Source: a bacterium
GTDB lineage: Bacteria > Chloroflexota > Dehalococcoidia > Tepidiformales > Tepidiformaceae
NCBI GenBank assembly: GCA_945861295.1
Contig: CAMAUF010000013.1
Location: forward strand, 1-14,420
DNA: 14,420 bases
Reading direction: 5' to 3'
The notes below the pieces were generated by a model, which saw only the letters and a program-made list of their open reading frames with translations, ran no database searches and was not told where the DNA came from. Made by a program: the position numbers and the translations under genes. Below, in pieces: positions 5,924 through 13,566 of the stretch (position 1 is the first letter of the stretch; each line of letters starts with the position of its first letter).

Positions 5924-7219
5924 ATGCGAATCGTCCACTTCGCGGACCTGCACATCGGCGTCGAAACCTACGGCCGGCCGCTGCCCGAGCTTGGCTGGTC
6001 GACGCGAATGCAGGACTTCTTGGACGCCTTCGATGCGCTCGTTGACTACTCAATTCGCGAGCGCGTGGACGCCGTCATCTTCGCGGGCGACGCCTACAAG
6101 GCGCGCGAACCCAGCCAGACGCATCAGCGCGAGTTCGCGACGCGCATCCGGCGCCTCAGCCAAGCCGAGATCCCGACGTTCCTGTTGGTCGGCAACCATG
6201 ACCTGCCGAACGCCGAGGGCCGCGCCCACGTCCTCGAGATTTATCGCACGCTTGGCGTCCCGCATGTGTATGTCGGCGACGGCGCCTCGCTCAAAGCGGC
6301 CCAAGGGCGGCCCCAGGTTATCCCGACACGCGACGGCCCGCTCCAGGTCGCCTCGCTGCCCTGGCCTCAGGTCAGCCGCTTGTTGGCCAACCGCGACGAT
6401 GTCGCCACGATGTCCATCGAGCAGCAGCAGAACGAAATCGAGCGGCTGCTGACCGAGCAAGTCGCGAAGCAAGCGGCCCAGCTCGACCCAGACCTGCCGG
6501 CCATCCTCACCTGCCACGTCTCGCTGAACGAGTTCCTCGTCCGCAAGGGCATGGAGGACCGGAAGGACAGCGCCGCCTGGATGACGGTCGGGAGCGCGCC
6601 GACGATGCTCAAGAGTTCGCTTTCGCCCAAATCTTTCGATTACATCGCGCTGGGCCACCACCACAACAACTTGGACCTCACGGAGAACACGCCGTGCTGG
6701 TACGCGGGATCAATGCAGCCGGTCGACTTCGGTGAAGAGGGCCAGAAAAAGGGCTTCATGACCTTCGAGATCGACCCAACGAAACCACAAGGCGCGCGCA
6801 TCGGCGGCGCCGGTCTGCCTCAATTGGTGGAGGCGCCGGCGCGCCGGTTCGTCACCGTCGCCGTCAAACCGAAGGAGAACGACCCGACCGCCGAAGTATG
6901 CGCGGCGATCGAACGCGCCCAAGTCGAAGACGCGATCGTGCGCGTCCTGGTGCATTGCAGCGAAGGACAGGCCGCGATGTTCCGCCAACCGGAAGCGCGG
7001 AGGCTGCTCGAAAAAGCGCACTACCTTCAGCGCATCTCGACCGTCCACCCCGAAAGTACGCGGTCGGCCCTCCCGCCCGGCTTCCAGCCCGACGTTAACT
7101 CGCCGATAGAGGCGCTAGACCTGTACTTTCGGACTGAGAAGATCGAAGAAGCACGGCGCGAACGGCTTCGACGGGCAGCCGTCGACCTTATCGCGACTGT
7201 GGGGGGGACACGTGGCTGA
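5924..7219 (+). CDS. sbcD: SbcD/Mre11-type exonuclease subunit
   Basis: The 431-residue protein has all five calcineurin-like phosphoesterase motifs of Mre11/SbcD. They are FADLHIG (Asp8, His10), IFAGDAYK (Asp56), LLVGNHDLP (Asn91, His92), ILTCHVSL (His198) and ALGHHHNN (His245-His247), together building the di-manganese active site. A capping region follows the catalytic domain, and a charged helical C-terminus (about residues 400-431) probably binds the ATPase coiled-coil base. With SbcC it would cleave DNA hairpins, blocked ends and double-strand-break ends in the cytoplasm. It is the first gene of a three-gene operon; its stop overlaps the next start by 8 bp. Length is close to E. coli SbcD (about 400). 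Confidence 0.95.
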   Translation: MRIVHFADLHIGVETYGRPLPELGWSTRMQDFLDAFDALVDYSIRERVDAVIFAGDAYKAREPSQTHQREFATRIRRLSQAEIPTFLLVGNHDLPNAEGRAHVLEIYRTLGVPHVYVGDGASLKAAQGRPQVIPTRDGPLQVASLPWPQVSRLLANRDDVATMSIEQQQNEIERLLTEQVAKQAAQLDPDLPAILTCHVSLNEFLVRKGMEDRKDSAAWMTVGSAPTMLKSSLSPKSFDYIALGHHHNNLDLTENTPCWYAGSMQPVDFGEEGQKKGFMTFEIDPTKPQGARIGGAGLPQLVEAPARRFVTVAVKPKENDPTAEVCAAIERAQVEDAIVRVLVHCSEGQAAMFRQPEARRLLEKAHYLQRISTVHPESTRSALPPGFQPDVNSPIEALDLYFRTEKIEEARRERLRRAAVDLIATVGGTRG

Positions 7220-7991
7220 TCGACGACCGTTGCGCTTGGTGCACACCTCGGACGTCCATCTCGGGGCGTATGGCAGCCGGACGGACGAACGCTGGAGCGA
7301 CCGTCGAGGCCTCATGGAACAGGCATTCGCCCGCGTCATCGACCTGGCGAACGAGGTCGAGGCCGACGCGCTGCTGATCGCGGGCGACTTCTTCGATAAC
7401 GACCGCGTCTCGCACGATGTCGTCGAGTTCGGCGCGGCCGAAGTCAACCGCTTCCGCGGGCCGACCTTCCTGATCCCTGGCAACCACGACCCGATGGACG
7501 CCGGCCGTGTCTATTGGCGGCACGACCTGGAAGCGATGGCCCCTCGCCTGCGGATCTTTCGCGAACACGGCGGCGCGATCATGCACGCCGAGGAGCTCGA
7601 CCTCGTCGTCTGGGGCCGGGCGTATCTCGAAAGCGACTGGCACTTCCGGCCCTTCGATGGCATCCCCGACCGACTCGACGAGCGCTGGCACGTCGCCATG
7701 GGCCACGGCCATTTCGTGCGCGCCGACGGCGACATGAGCCGGTCGTTGCTCATCCCGGAAGAACAGCTCGGCGCGTTGGACGGGCATTGGGATTATGTCG
7801 CTCTTGGCCACTGGGAGCCCCACGCCGACGTCTCGACGGGCGGCGTCACGGCGGTCTACTCGGGCGCACCACTCGCCTTGAGTGACTCGAACCGGAGGGC
7901 CGGCTGGGCGGCCGTGGTCGACCTCGACGGAGACGGCGTGCGTTGGCGGCTCGAACGGGTCGACCCGCGCCCGCCGGCCATCACGCCGTGA
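7212..7991 (+). CDS. Second Mre11/SbcD-like metallophosphoesterase
   Basis: The 259-residue protein is a second calcineurin-like phosphoesterase with a complete metal site: VHTSDVHLG (Asp14, His16), LIAGDFFDN (Asp59), LIPGNHDP (Asn91, His92), VAMGHGHF (His165, His167) and ALGHWEPHAD (His200, His204). It is about 170 residues shorter than the preceding SbcD and lacks a long capping and ATPase-binding tail. It is clearly different in sequence, so it is not a recent duplication. GTG 7212 follows a GGGGGG ribosome site at 5 nt and overlaps sbcD by 8 bp; its stop overlaps the sbcC start as GTGA. The coupling suggests that its product joins or serves the SbcCD complex, though it could instead be an independent phosphodiesterase. 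Confidence 0.9.
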   Translation: MADRRPLRLVHTSDVHLGAYGSRTDERWSDRRGLMEQAFARVIDLANEVEADALLIAGDFFDNDRVSHDVVEFGAAEVNRFRGPTFLIPGNHDPMDAGRVYWRHDLEAMAPRLRIFREHGGAIMHAEELDLVVWGRAYLESDWHFRPFDGIPDRLDERWHVAMGHGHFVRADGDMSRSLLIPEEQLGALDGHWDYVALGHWEPHADVSTGGVTAVYSGAPLALSDSNRRAGWAAVVDLDGDGVRWRLERVDPRPPAITP

Positions 7992-10534
7992 TCCCCAAAC
8001 GCCTGCGCCTGCATAACTTCCTTTCCTACCGCGATTGCGAGGTCGACTTCTCCGGCCTCCACATCGCCGTGTTGACCGGGAAGAACGGCGAGGGCAAATC
8101 CGCGCTCCTCGACGCGATGACCTGGGCCGTCTGGGGCGAGGGTCGTGGCCGCACCGAGGACGACCGCATCCGCCTCGGCGCAGCGGAAATGCAGGTTGAG
8201 TTCGCGTTTCGGGTCGCCGGCCAGGATTACCTCATCATCCGCAAGCGGACCCGCGGTCGCGGCGGCGAAGTGCACGCCTTCGCCATCGACCCCGAGCTCG
8301 GCCGAAAGGCGATCACAGGCGGCACAAGCCGGGAAACCCAGGAGGAGATCAACCGCCGCATCGGCATGGACTACCAAACCTTCGCCAACAGCGCGTTCGT
8401 GGCGCAAGGCCACGCAGGCGAATTCACCCGCCAAGGCGCGGCCGAGCGCAAGGAGGTCTTTCGCAAGATCCTCGGCATGGAGCTGTACGAGGAACTTTCG
8501 GTCGCCTCCAGCAAACGCGAAAAAGACGCCAAAGCCCGGCTGGACGCGATCGAACGCGAGGTCCGTGAAAAGCGGGAGACCGTCGCTGAGCAGCCACGGT
8601 TCGAAGCCGAGGCCCAAGCGGCGCGCGACGCACGCGCCACCATCGAGCCGAAGATCGCGGCGGCCGAAGGCGCGCGAGACGAGCTTCACGGCGTCGCCTT
8701 GGAGTTTGACCGCCTCCAGCGCGACGCGACCGCCACCGCCGCCCGTGCTGAGCGCACCTCGGTCGCCGTCGTCCTGGCTCGGACAGGGCTGGCGGAGGCG
8801 ACGCACGCCGTCGCCGAGGCGGAACAAGCGATGGACGCAGGCCCGGCTCTGGAACTTCAGCACAACGCGTTGATTGGCTGCCGTGCGAGGGACGCCGAAC
8901 TCCAAAAGCTGGAGAGCGAGGCCCGGCCCTTGCGAGACGCCATCCTGAAGGCCGAGGCGCGGGCCCAGGAGGCGCGCGCCCGCGTCGAAGCAAGCCTCGT
9001 TGCCGCCGATCGGCGAGTCGCTGAGCTGACGGAGGTGGCCGCCCGGCTCGAACCGTCGCGGGCGAAGGAAACCGCGCTCCGCCTGCGCCAAGCGGACATC
9101 GACGGGCTCCGCCAACAAGCCGAAGAACACGCCGCCAGTGGGAAGAACGCCGGCGAACGGCGCAGCGCCGCCAAGGCCGACGCGAACAACTTTCGCGAGG
9201 AAGCCCTGAAACTCAAGGAGAAGGCGGCGAGCCTCGAGGGCCAACCCCAGTGCCCGATCTGCCGCAAACCGCTGAGCGCGTCGGACCTCGACCACGTCCA
9301 GGGCGAGTATGCGGCCCAGCGCAAGCAGCTCGGCGAGCGGTTCCGCGCCGCCCAGGCGACCGAACAAGAGTGCATCGACGCGGCGGCGCGGGCCGAGGCC
9401 GACCGCGCTCGGCTCGCCACCGAGGCCGACCGCGCCCAGGAACTCCTCCGCCAAGCTGACCGTGCCGTCCACGCTGAGCTTCGCGCCGCTGAAGAGGCGG
9501 CCAGCGCGCTGCCGCCCGCGGAGGGCGATGCCCTGGCGCTCCGCGTCCAACTCGAGTCCGGCATCGCCGGTCAGACGTTCTTGCTCGAAGCGAAGGACGC
9601 ACAACGCCAACTCGCGGCTCTGGAGTACTCCGAGGAGGAGCACGCGGCCGTCCGTGGCAAGCTCGGCGCTCTTGATGCCTTCGAGTCCGAGTACCGCGCC
9701 TTTCGCCGCGCCGCCGACCAACTCGAACTCCTCAAGCCTCAACTGGAGCGCGCCGCACAGGAGGTCGCGTCACGAAGCGCCGAAGAGGCCGAGGCGCTGG
9801 CGGCAAGCGAGGCGGCCGCGACCGCGCTCGCGACGGGCAGCGACGTCGGGCCGCTGCTCACGGCCGCTGAGACCGAACTCGCGAACCTTCGCGCTGAAGA
9901 CGAACGTTGGACGCGCCAAGCCGGCAACGCGGACGGTCGCTTGGCGGTGATTCGCGACGTGCGCGCACGCCTCGAAATGGCGCTCGATGAAGTGCGTGCC
10001 CAGCAGGAGGAGCAGGACACTTTCCGAGCGCTCACGCGCGCCTTCGGCCGCGACGGCATCCAGGCGATGTTGATCGAGCAGGCCATCCCGGAAGTGGAAC
10101 ATGTCGCCAACGCCATGCTGGAGCGGATGACAGAGGGCCGCATCCAGATCCAGCTCGCGACGCAGCGGATCACGCAAGCCAAAGTCGTCAAAGAAACGCT
10201 CGACATCCGGATCAGCGACGACCTCGGAACGCGCGACTATGAGATGTACAGCGGCGGCGAAGCGTTCCGGGTGGACTTCGCCCTCCGCATCGCGCTGGCG
10301 AAGTTGCTTGCCAGCACCAAGGGCGCCGGCCTGCCGACGCTCATCATCGACGAAGGCTTCGGCAGCCAGGATAGCGAAGGCATCGACCGCCTGGTCGACG
10401 CTCTCCAGGCCATCCGCGAGGATTTCGAACTCATCCTCGTCGTCACGCACGTCGACGAGATGAAGGAACGCTTCGAACGCCGGATCGAGGTGACGAAGGA
10501 CGCCGTTCGCGGGTCGACGGCCCGCGTCGTCTGA
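7988..10534 (+). CDS. sbcC: SbcC/Rad50-type SMC-like ATPase
   Basis: The 848-residue protein has the Rad50/SbcC architecture. Walker A is GKNGEGKS (residues 31-38). A long Ala/Glu/Arg-rich coiled coil follows, with a zinc-hook CPIC (Cys422, Cys425) near the middle, then a returning coil. The ABC signature YSGGE lies at 754-758 and Walker B LIIDEGFGSQD centres on Asp788-Glu789. ATP-driven opening and closing regulates the partner nuclease, and two molecules join through the hook. It is shorter than E. coli SbcC (about 1,048), mainly through shorter coils. I chose GTG 7988, which overlaps the previous stop as GTGA; an upstream ATG at 7943 would add 15 residues with no homology and overlap the phosphoesterase gene by 49 bp. 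Confidence 0.95.
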   Translation: MIPKRLRLHNFLSYRDCEVDFSGLHIAVLTGKNGEGKSALLDAMTWAVWGEGRGRTEDDRIRLGAAEMQVEFAFRVAGQDYLIIRKRTRGRGGEVHAFAIDPELGRKAITGGTSRETQEEINRRIGMDYQTFANSAFVAQGHAGEFTRQGAAERKEVFRKILGMELYEELSVASSKREKDAKARLDAIEREVREKRETVAEQPRFEAEAQAARDARATIEPKIAAAEGARDELHGVALEFDRLQRDATATAARAERTSVAVVLARTGLAEATHAVAEAEQAMDAGPALELQHNALIGCRARDAELQKLESEARPLRDAILKAEARAQEARARVEASLVAADRRVAELTEVAARLEPSRAKETALRLRQADIDGLRQQAEEHAASGKNAGERRSAAKADANNFREEALKLKEKAASLEGQPQCPICRKPLSASDLDHVQGEYAAQRKQLGERFRAAQATEQECIDAAARAEADRARLATEADRAQELLRQADRAVHAELRAAEEAASALPPAEGDALALRVQLESGIAGQTFLLEAKDAQRQLAALEYSEEEHAAVRGKLGALDAFESEYRAFRRAADQLELLKPQLERAAQEVASRSAEEAEALAASEAAATALATGSDVGPLLTAAETELANLRAEDERWTRQAGNADGRLAVIRDVRARLEMALDEVRAQQEEQDTFRALTRAFGRDGIQAMLIEQAIPEVEHVANAMLERMTEGRIQIQLATQRITQAKVVKETLDIRISDDLGTRDYEMYSGGEAFRVDFALRIALAKLLASTKGAGLPTLIIDEGFGSQDSEGIDRLVDALQAIREDFELILVVTHVDEMKERFERRIEVTKDAVRGSTARVV

Positions 10535-10563
10535 CCCGCTTCCGCGTGGCGGGCCGGGGCTGG

Positions 10564-10569
10564 TACGAT
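10564..10569 (+). promoter_or_regulatory. Candidate -10 box (TACGAT) of the tRNA-Met gene
   Basis: TACGAT lies 29 nt before the mature tRNA 5' end in the 64-bp gap after sbcC, a suitable place for a tRNA promoter with a short processed leader. No -35 is obvious. Confidence 0.45.
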
Positions 10570-10598
10570 GTCGGCTGGGCGGGTCAAGTGGCGCGCAC

Positions 10599-10675
10599 GG
10601 CAGGGTAGCTCAGCTGGTCAGAGCGCACGACTCATAATCGTGAGGTCGGGAGTTCAAGTCTCCCCCCTGCTACCA
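10599..10675 (+). tRNA. tRNA-Met(CAU), elongator type
   Basis: A complete cloverleaf is visible over 77 nt. The acceptor GGCAGGG pairs with CCCTGCT (first pair G-U). The D stem is GCTC/GAGC, and the anticodon stem CACGA/TCGTG encloses the loop CTCATAA with anticodon CAT at 10633-10635. The T stem is GGGAG/CTCCC with loop TTCAAGT. A discriminator A and encoded CCA end at 10675. The anticodon arm resembles elongator Met; the G1-U72 pair and lack of three consecutive G-C pairs at the anticodon stem argue against the initiator. A tRNA-Ile(CAU), whose C34 is modified to lysidine, cannot be excluded by anticodon alone. The adjacent integrase makes its 3' half the likely attachment site. Confidence 0.95.
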
Positions 10676-10742
10676 CAAAACGGGCCGATTCAGGCTCATT
10701 TTGGTGCTTTTTGGCGGGAGATCGGCCTATACGCGGCTCTGC

Positions 10743-10765
10743 TGACTACCACGTTGACTACCACG
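10743..10765. repeat. Tandem 11-bp direct repeat beside the integrase stop
   Basis: TGACTACCACG occurs at 10743-10753 and 10755-10765, separated by one base, and ends 3 bp before the integrase stop codon. CTACCAC also matches the last bases of the tRNA and its flank (10670-10676, GCTACCAC). The repeats could be integrase arm-type sites at the left end of the element, or remnants of earlier insertions at the tRNA end. Confidence 0.55.
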
Positions 10766-10768
10766 GGC

Positions 10769-11908
10769 TCAAGAAGCGGCGGATTCGGGGCGCAGGATGC
10801 GGTCGAACGAGCCCATCGCCGCGCGCTGAAGCTGCGGGAGCACGTGTGCGTAAGTGTCGGCTGTGAGCTGGATCGAGGCGTGGCCAAGGATCTCCTGTAT
10901 GACCTTGAGCGCGACGCCCTGGGCCAGAAGGAAGGTCGCGCATGCATGCCGGGCGTCGTGGAATCGCTGATGCGGAAGGCCGGCGGCGGCTATCTGGCGT
11001 TGGAAGTATCGGGTGAGGTTCCGGTGGTCGATAGGAGTGCCGACCTTGGTCGAAAAGACGAGGCTGTGGTCGTGCCAGTCGGGACCAGCGGCAAGTTTCT
11101 CCTCCAGCTGGCGGAGGCGATTGGCGCGGAGGGCAGAGACGGTGATATCGGCGAGCGCGAGCGTACGGCGGCTCTTGCGGCTCTTGGGCTCGCTGAGCAC
11201 GACGCCTCGCCCACGCTGGAGGGACTTGGCCACGGTGAGCGTCTGACCGTCCAGGTCTAGATCGGACCAGCGGAGACCCAGCAACTCGCTTTGCCGGAGG
11301 CCTGTCGTAAAGGCGGTCACGTACAGCGCCTCCAGGCGGTCGCCATGGACGGACTCCAGGAAGGCGGCGACCTGCTCGGGCGTAAGCGGATGAATCTCCG
11401 CACGCTCGGCTGACGGCGCTGACACTAGGTCAACGACGTTCCGGGCGACGAGGCCGTCGGCGACCGCCTGCTGAATCGCGGAGCGAAGGTTGGTCCGGAC
11501 GTACTGCACAGTTCGAGGGGAGAGGCCCTGGGCGAGCAGATCGTTCTGGAGTTTTCGGATGTCTGGGGGCTGGAGGTGCACGAGGCGAACCCGCCCAAGC
11601 CTCGGGATTAGGTGCCGCTCGACGTTGACGCGATAACCCTGATAGGTCGCAGGTCGGCGGTTCGGCAGAATCGTGTCGTCTAACCATCGCCGCAACAGTT
11701 CGCCGACAGTCAGACGGCCGTCGGCGGGCGCGATCCCTTGGTCCAGCGCCTGACGCACGCGTGTGAGCTTGGCGAGGGCCTCTTGTTGGGTGGACGCGTA
11801 GAGGCAATGGCGCTTGCGGCCGCTGCCGGTTGGAACACTGAGGACCGCGACCCAGCGGCCATCCTTCCGATGACTGATGGAGCCTTCTCCGCTTGCTCGC
11901 CTTGGCAC
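10769..11908 (-). CDS. Tyrosine recombinase / phage-type integrase
   Basis: The 379-residue protein has the phage integrase layout. An N-terminal arm-binding segment carries GEGSISHRKDGRW, and a SAM-like core-binding domain spans about residues 66-155. The catalytic domain has all expected residues: Arg205 in TGLRQSELLGLRW, a Lys in PKSRKSRR (241-248), His317 and Arg320 in RFHDARH, His343 in LGHAS, and the nucleophile Tyr353 in TADTYAH. It would catalyse site-specific integration and excision at the tRNA-Met gene with host and Xis helpers. I chose GTG 11908, preceded by GAGGG at about 9 nt, because the longer frame from 12040 adds 44 residues with no family character. Its 3' end faces the tRNA, and its 5' side faces the repeat-rich region and divergent xis-rep operon. 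Confidence 0.95.
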   Translation of the reverse strand: MPRRASGEGSISHRKDGRWVAVLSVPTGSGRKRHCLYASTQQEALAKLTRVRQALDQGIAPADGRLTVGELLRRWLDDTILPNRRPATYQGYRVNVERHLIPRLGRVRLVHLQPPDIRKLQNDLLAQGLSPRTVQYVRTNLRSAIQQAVADGLVARNVVDLVSAPSAERAEIHPLTPEQVAAFLESVHGDRLEALYVTAFTTGLRQSELLGLRWSDLDLDGQTLTVAKSLQRGRGVVLSEPKSRKSRRTLALADITVSALRANRLRQLEEKLAAGPDWHDHSLVFSTKVGTPIDHRNLTRYFQRQIAAAGLPHQRFHDARHACATFLLAQGVALKVIQEILGHASIQLTADTYAHVLPQLQRAAMGSFDRILRPESAAS

Positions 11909-12056
11909 TCTTCTAACCCTCGTAGCCGCGGCTGACGCGCCGCGGGCTGAACCAAACTCTCGCGCCGCTTGCGCTAAGCCTACACCTCGCAGTCGTCCAA
12001 ATCCATCCCTGTAGGTGCGTATTGAACCGCGTACGTCCAACGAGTCTCAAGATTTT

Positions 12057-12072
12057 CACGGATCATACCGTG
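12057..12072. repeat. Inverted repeat CACGG-6-CCGTG, operator-like
   Basis: A 5-bp perfect inverted repeat with a 6-bp AT-rich spacer (ATCATA), upstream of int. Short, so possibly coincidental, but it has the layout of a dimeric repressor site. Confidence 0.3.
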
Positions 12073-12087
12073 TCGGACTTTACCCCG

Positions 12088-12169
12088 CAGTCGAGCGGAG
12101 AATAGGCCGAGTGTTCGACTTATAAACGAACATACCTACACATTCGTGACGCCACAGTCGAGCGGAGAA
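12088..12169. repeat. 15-bp direct repeat pair (CAGTCGAGCGGAGAA)
   Basis: Identical copies at 12088-12102 and 12155-12169 lie 67 bp apart. Each is followed by GTGTTC within 7-9 bp. CAGTCGA appears a third time at 12190-12196. A repeated composite of this kind is typical of arm-type sites for integrase or Xis, or of iterons for a replication protein. Confidence 0.65.
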
Positions 12170-12202
12170 AAGTACGTGTGTTCTTTTTCCAGTCGAACAC
12201 TC
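12109..12202. repeat. 12-bp inverted repeat pair flanking the second direct repeat
   Basis: GAGTGTTCGACT at 12109-12120 is the exact reverse complement of AGTCGAACACTC at 12191-12202. The pair encloses an AT-richer stretch with TATAAA and the second copy of the 15-bp direct repeat. It could position a looping DNA-binding protein or form a cruciform. Confidence 0.6.
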
Positions 12203-12208
12203 TGCCTA

Positions 12209-12243
12209 TTGACGGTATCGCGCGCTACTCGGCCACGATACCG
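12209..12243 (+). promoter_or_regulatory. Operator-like inverted repeat overlapping a TTGACG hexamer
   Basis: CGGTATCG at 12213-12220 and CGATACCG at 12236-12243 form a perfect 8-bp inverted repeat with a 15-bp spacer. TTGACG at 12209-12214 resembles a -35 element for xis-rep and overlaps the first arm, so a protein bound here could block that promoter. No good -10 is found at 17 bp. Confidence 0.45.
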
Positions 12244-12333
12244 CTTGCAATTGAGTCCGAAACAGACGACGATCAGTTGCGTCCGCTGGGCATTCTCGCG
12301 CTTCAGGTGCATCCCAGTGGAACGGAGGACACG

Positions 12334-12513
12334 ATGGATAAGTTGCTGTTGACCATCCCCGAAGCCGCCCAGCGGTTGTCGATCGGTCGTAGTTCCCTCT
12401 ACGCGCTCGTCTCAGCGGAAGCAATCCCCGTCGTGAAGATCGGGCGGTCCGTCCGCATCAGCGTCAGGGCCGTCGAGGAATTTGCCGCCAAGCTTGAGGG
12501 GCGAGCCCAATGA
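12334..12513 (+). CDS. Excisionase-family helix-turn-helix protein (Xis-like)
   Basis: The 59-residue protein matches the MerR-like excisionase DNA-binding domain. LLTIPEAAQRLSIGRSSLY (residues 5-23) is the helix-turn-helix, IPVVKIGRSVRIS (31-43) is the wing, and VRAVEEFAAKL is the closing helix. Such proteins direct integrase to excision and often repress or activate element promoters. ATG 12334 has GGAGGAC about 5 nt upstream. Its stop overlaps the start of the RepA-like gene as ATGA, so the two are translationally coupled. It is divergent from int across the control region. Confidence 0.9.
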   Translation: MDKLLLTIPEAAQRLSIGRSSLYALVSAEAIPVVKIGRSVRISVRAVEEFAAKLEGRAQ

Positions 12514-13517
12514 GGGAGCACTACGACGACTACCTCGCGCCAGCCGGCCTCGTGCCGCTGAGCAAGGTGCTAACGACCCAGGTGAGGTGGCTGTGGGACG
12601 GGTATATCCCGCTCGGAAAGCTGACCGTCATCGACGGAAACCCCGGTACCGGGAAGACCGCAATCGCGCTCGACCTCTGCGCGAAGGTGACCGCGGGGCG
12701 CCCGATGCCTGACGGCCGATTTCCTTCCTTCGAGGGGAACCAGCCCGTCATCTACCTCAGCGCGGAAGACGGGGCCGGCGACACCATCAAGCCGCGGCTC
12801 CTCGCAGCCGGTGGAGACGACCGCTTCGCGTTCGTGCCAGAACCAGACCGGGAGGCGCCCTTCAACCTCGACGACCCCAAGGAGTTCGCGGAGTGGATCT
12901 CTTCGGCCGACGCGAAGTTGGCGGTCATTGACCCGCTGCAGAGCTTCGTCACGGGAAAGATCGACCTGTATCGCGACCAAGATGCGCGCGGCTTGATGCG
13001 GAAGCTTGCTGGAGTCGCCGACCAGACCGGCTGCGCCATCATCGTCATCCGGCACCTCAACAAAGCCAACAAGATGTCGGCAATCCAGCGCGGCGGAGGA
13101 AACATGGGCATCGTAGGCGCGGCGCGGGCGGCGTACTTGGTAGAGCGAAATCCGGAGGAACGAGGCGGCGGGGTGTTCGTTTCAACGAAGATGAACCTGG
13201 CCCCGATGCCGCGAGCCTTACCGTTCCGGGTCGTCGCCCAGGGCGACGCGGCCTGCGTCGAGTGGGGTGAACCGCTCGACATCTACGCCGACGACCTACT
13301 CCAGGAGCAACCGCGGCGAGACACCGAACTGGAGCGCGCGTGTGGGTTCGTCCGTGAGCAGTTGGCGGGTGGCCCGATCCTGTCAGCGGAGTTCGAGACG
13401 CGCGCCAAGGCCGCCGGACTCTCAGAAAGCACTTTGAATCGGGCTCGGCGCGAACTTGGCGTGGAATGCCACAGGCGCGGCAACACGTGGTGCGTCGAGC
13501 TGACCACCGGCCGGTAG
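12510..13517 (+). CDS. RepA-like RecA-fold ATPase (AAA_25 type) with C-terminal winged helix
   Basis: The 335-residue protein has a RecA-type P-loop core: GNPGTGKT (43-50, Walker A), IYLSAEDG (81-88, whose acidic residue matches the catalytic Glu position), LAVIDPLQ (137-144, Walker B) and the sensor segment IIVIRHLNK (177-185). Plasmid RepA helicases of the RSF1010 type and phage or satellite ATPases share this layout. The C-terminal 60 residues (LSAEFETRAKAAGLSESTL, then RARRELGV and the RRGNTWCVEL strand) look like a winged helix. It would act in replication of the excised element, probably as a helicase or loader. A primase is not seen nearby, so it would need a host or out-of-window partner. 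ATG 12510 overlaps xis by 4 bp. Confidence 0.85.
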   Translation: MREHYDDYLAPAGLVPLSKVLTTQVRWLWDGYIPLGKLTVIDGNPGTGKTAIALDLCAKVTAGRPMPDGRFPSFEGNQPVIYLSAEDGAGDTIKPRLLAAGGDDRFAFVPEPDREAPFNLDDPKEFAEWISSADAKLAVIDPLQSFVTGKIDLYRDQDARGLMRKLAGVADQTGCAIIVIRHLNKANKMSAIQRGGGNMGIVGAARAAYLVERNPEERGGGVFVSTKMNLAPMPRALPFRVVAQGDAACVEWGEPLDIYADDLLQEQPRRDTELERACGFVREQLAGGPILSAEFETRAKAAGLSESTLNRARRELGVECHRRGNTWCVELTTGR

Positions 13518-13566
13518 GACGGCTAGCCCAGGTTCGGGGACATCGACCGGGGCTGCGGCGCCCGTC

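Larger units (their letters stand above)
11909..12333. promoter_or_regulatory. Repeat-rich control region between int and xis
   Basis: This 425-bp gene-free stretch lies between the divergent int and xis-rep genes and is less GC-rich than its neighbours. It contains a CACGG/CCGTG inverted repeat (12057-12072), a 15-bp direct repeat, a 12-bp inverted repeat, and an 8-bp inverted repeat next to a TTGACG hexamer at 12209-12214. A TATAAA sits at 12121-12126. The arrangement suggests divergent promoters with operators or integrase/Xis arm sites. A small frame begins at 12178, but it merely runs into xis without a ribosome site. Confidence 0.6.

Noticed and set aside
7943..7987. Upstream ATG as the sbcC start
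   Set aside because: It adds 15 residues with no homology before the conserved IPKRLRLHNFLSY start and would overlap the previous gene by 49 bp; GTG 7988 gives the GTGA overlap.
7856..9742. 628-codon open frame on the minus strand
   Set aside because: It lies antisense to sbcC and the phosphoesterase. Its Leu/Ala/Gly-rich translation reflects GC codon bias in the opposite coiled-coil gene; there is no family motif or ribosome site.
10568..11260. 230-codon plus-strand open frame covering the tRNA
   Set aside because: It reads through the tRNA gene and antisense to the integrase, whose catalytic motifs are clear.
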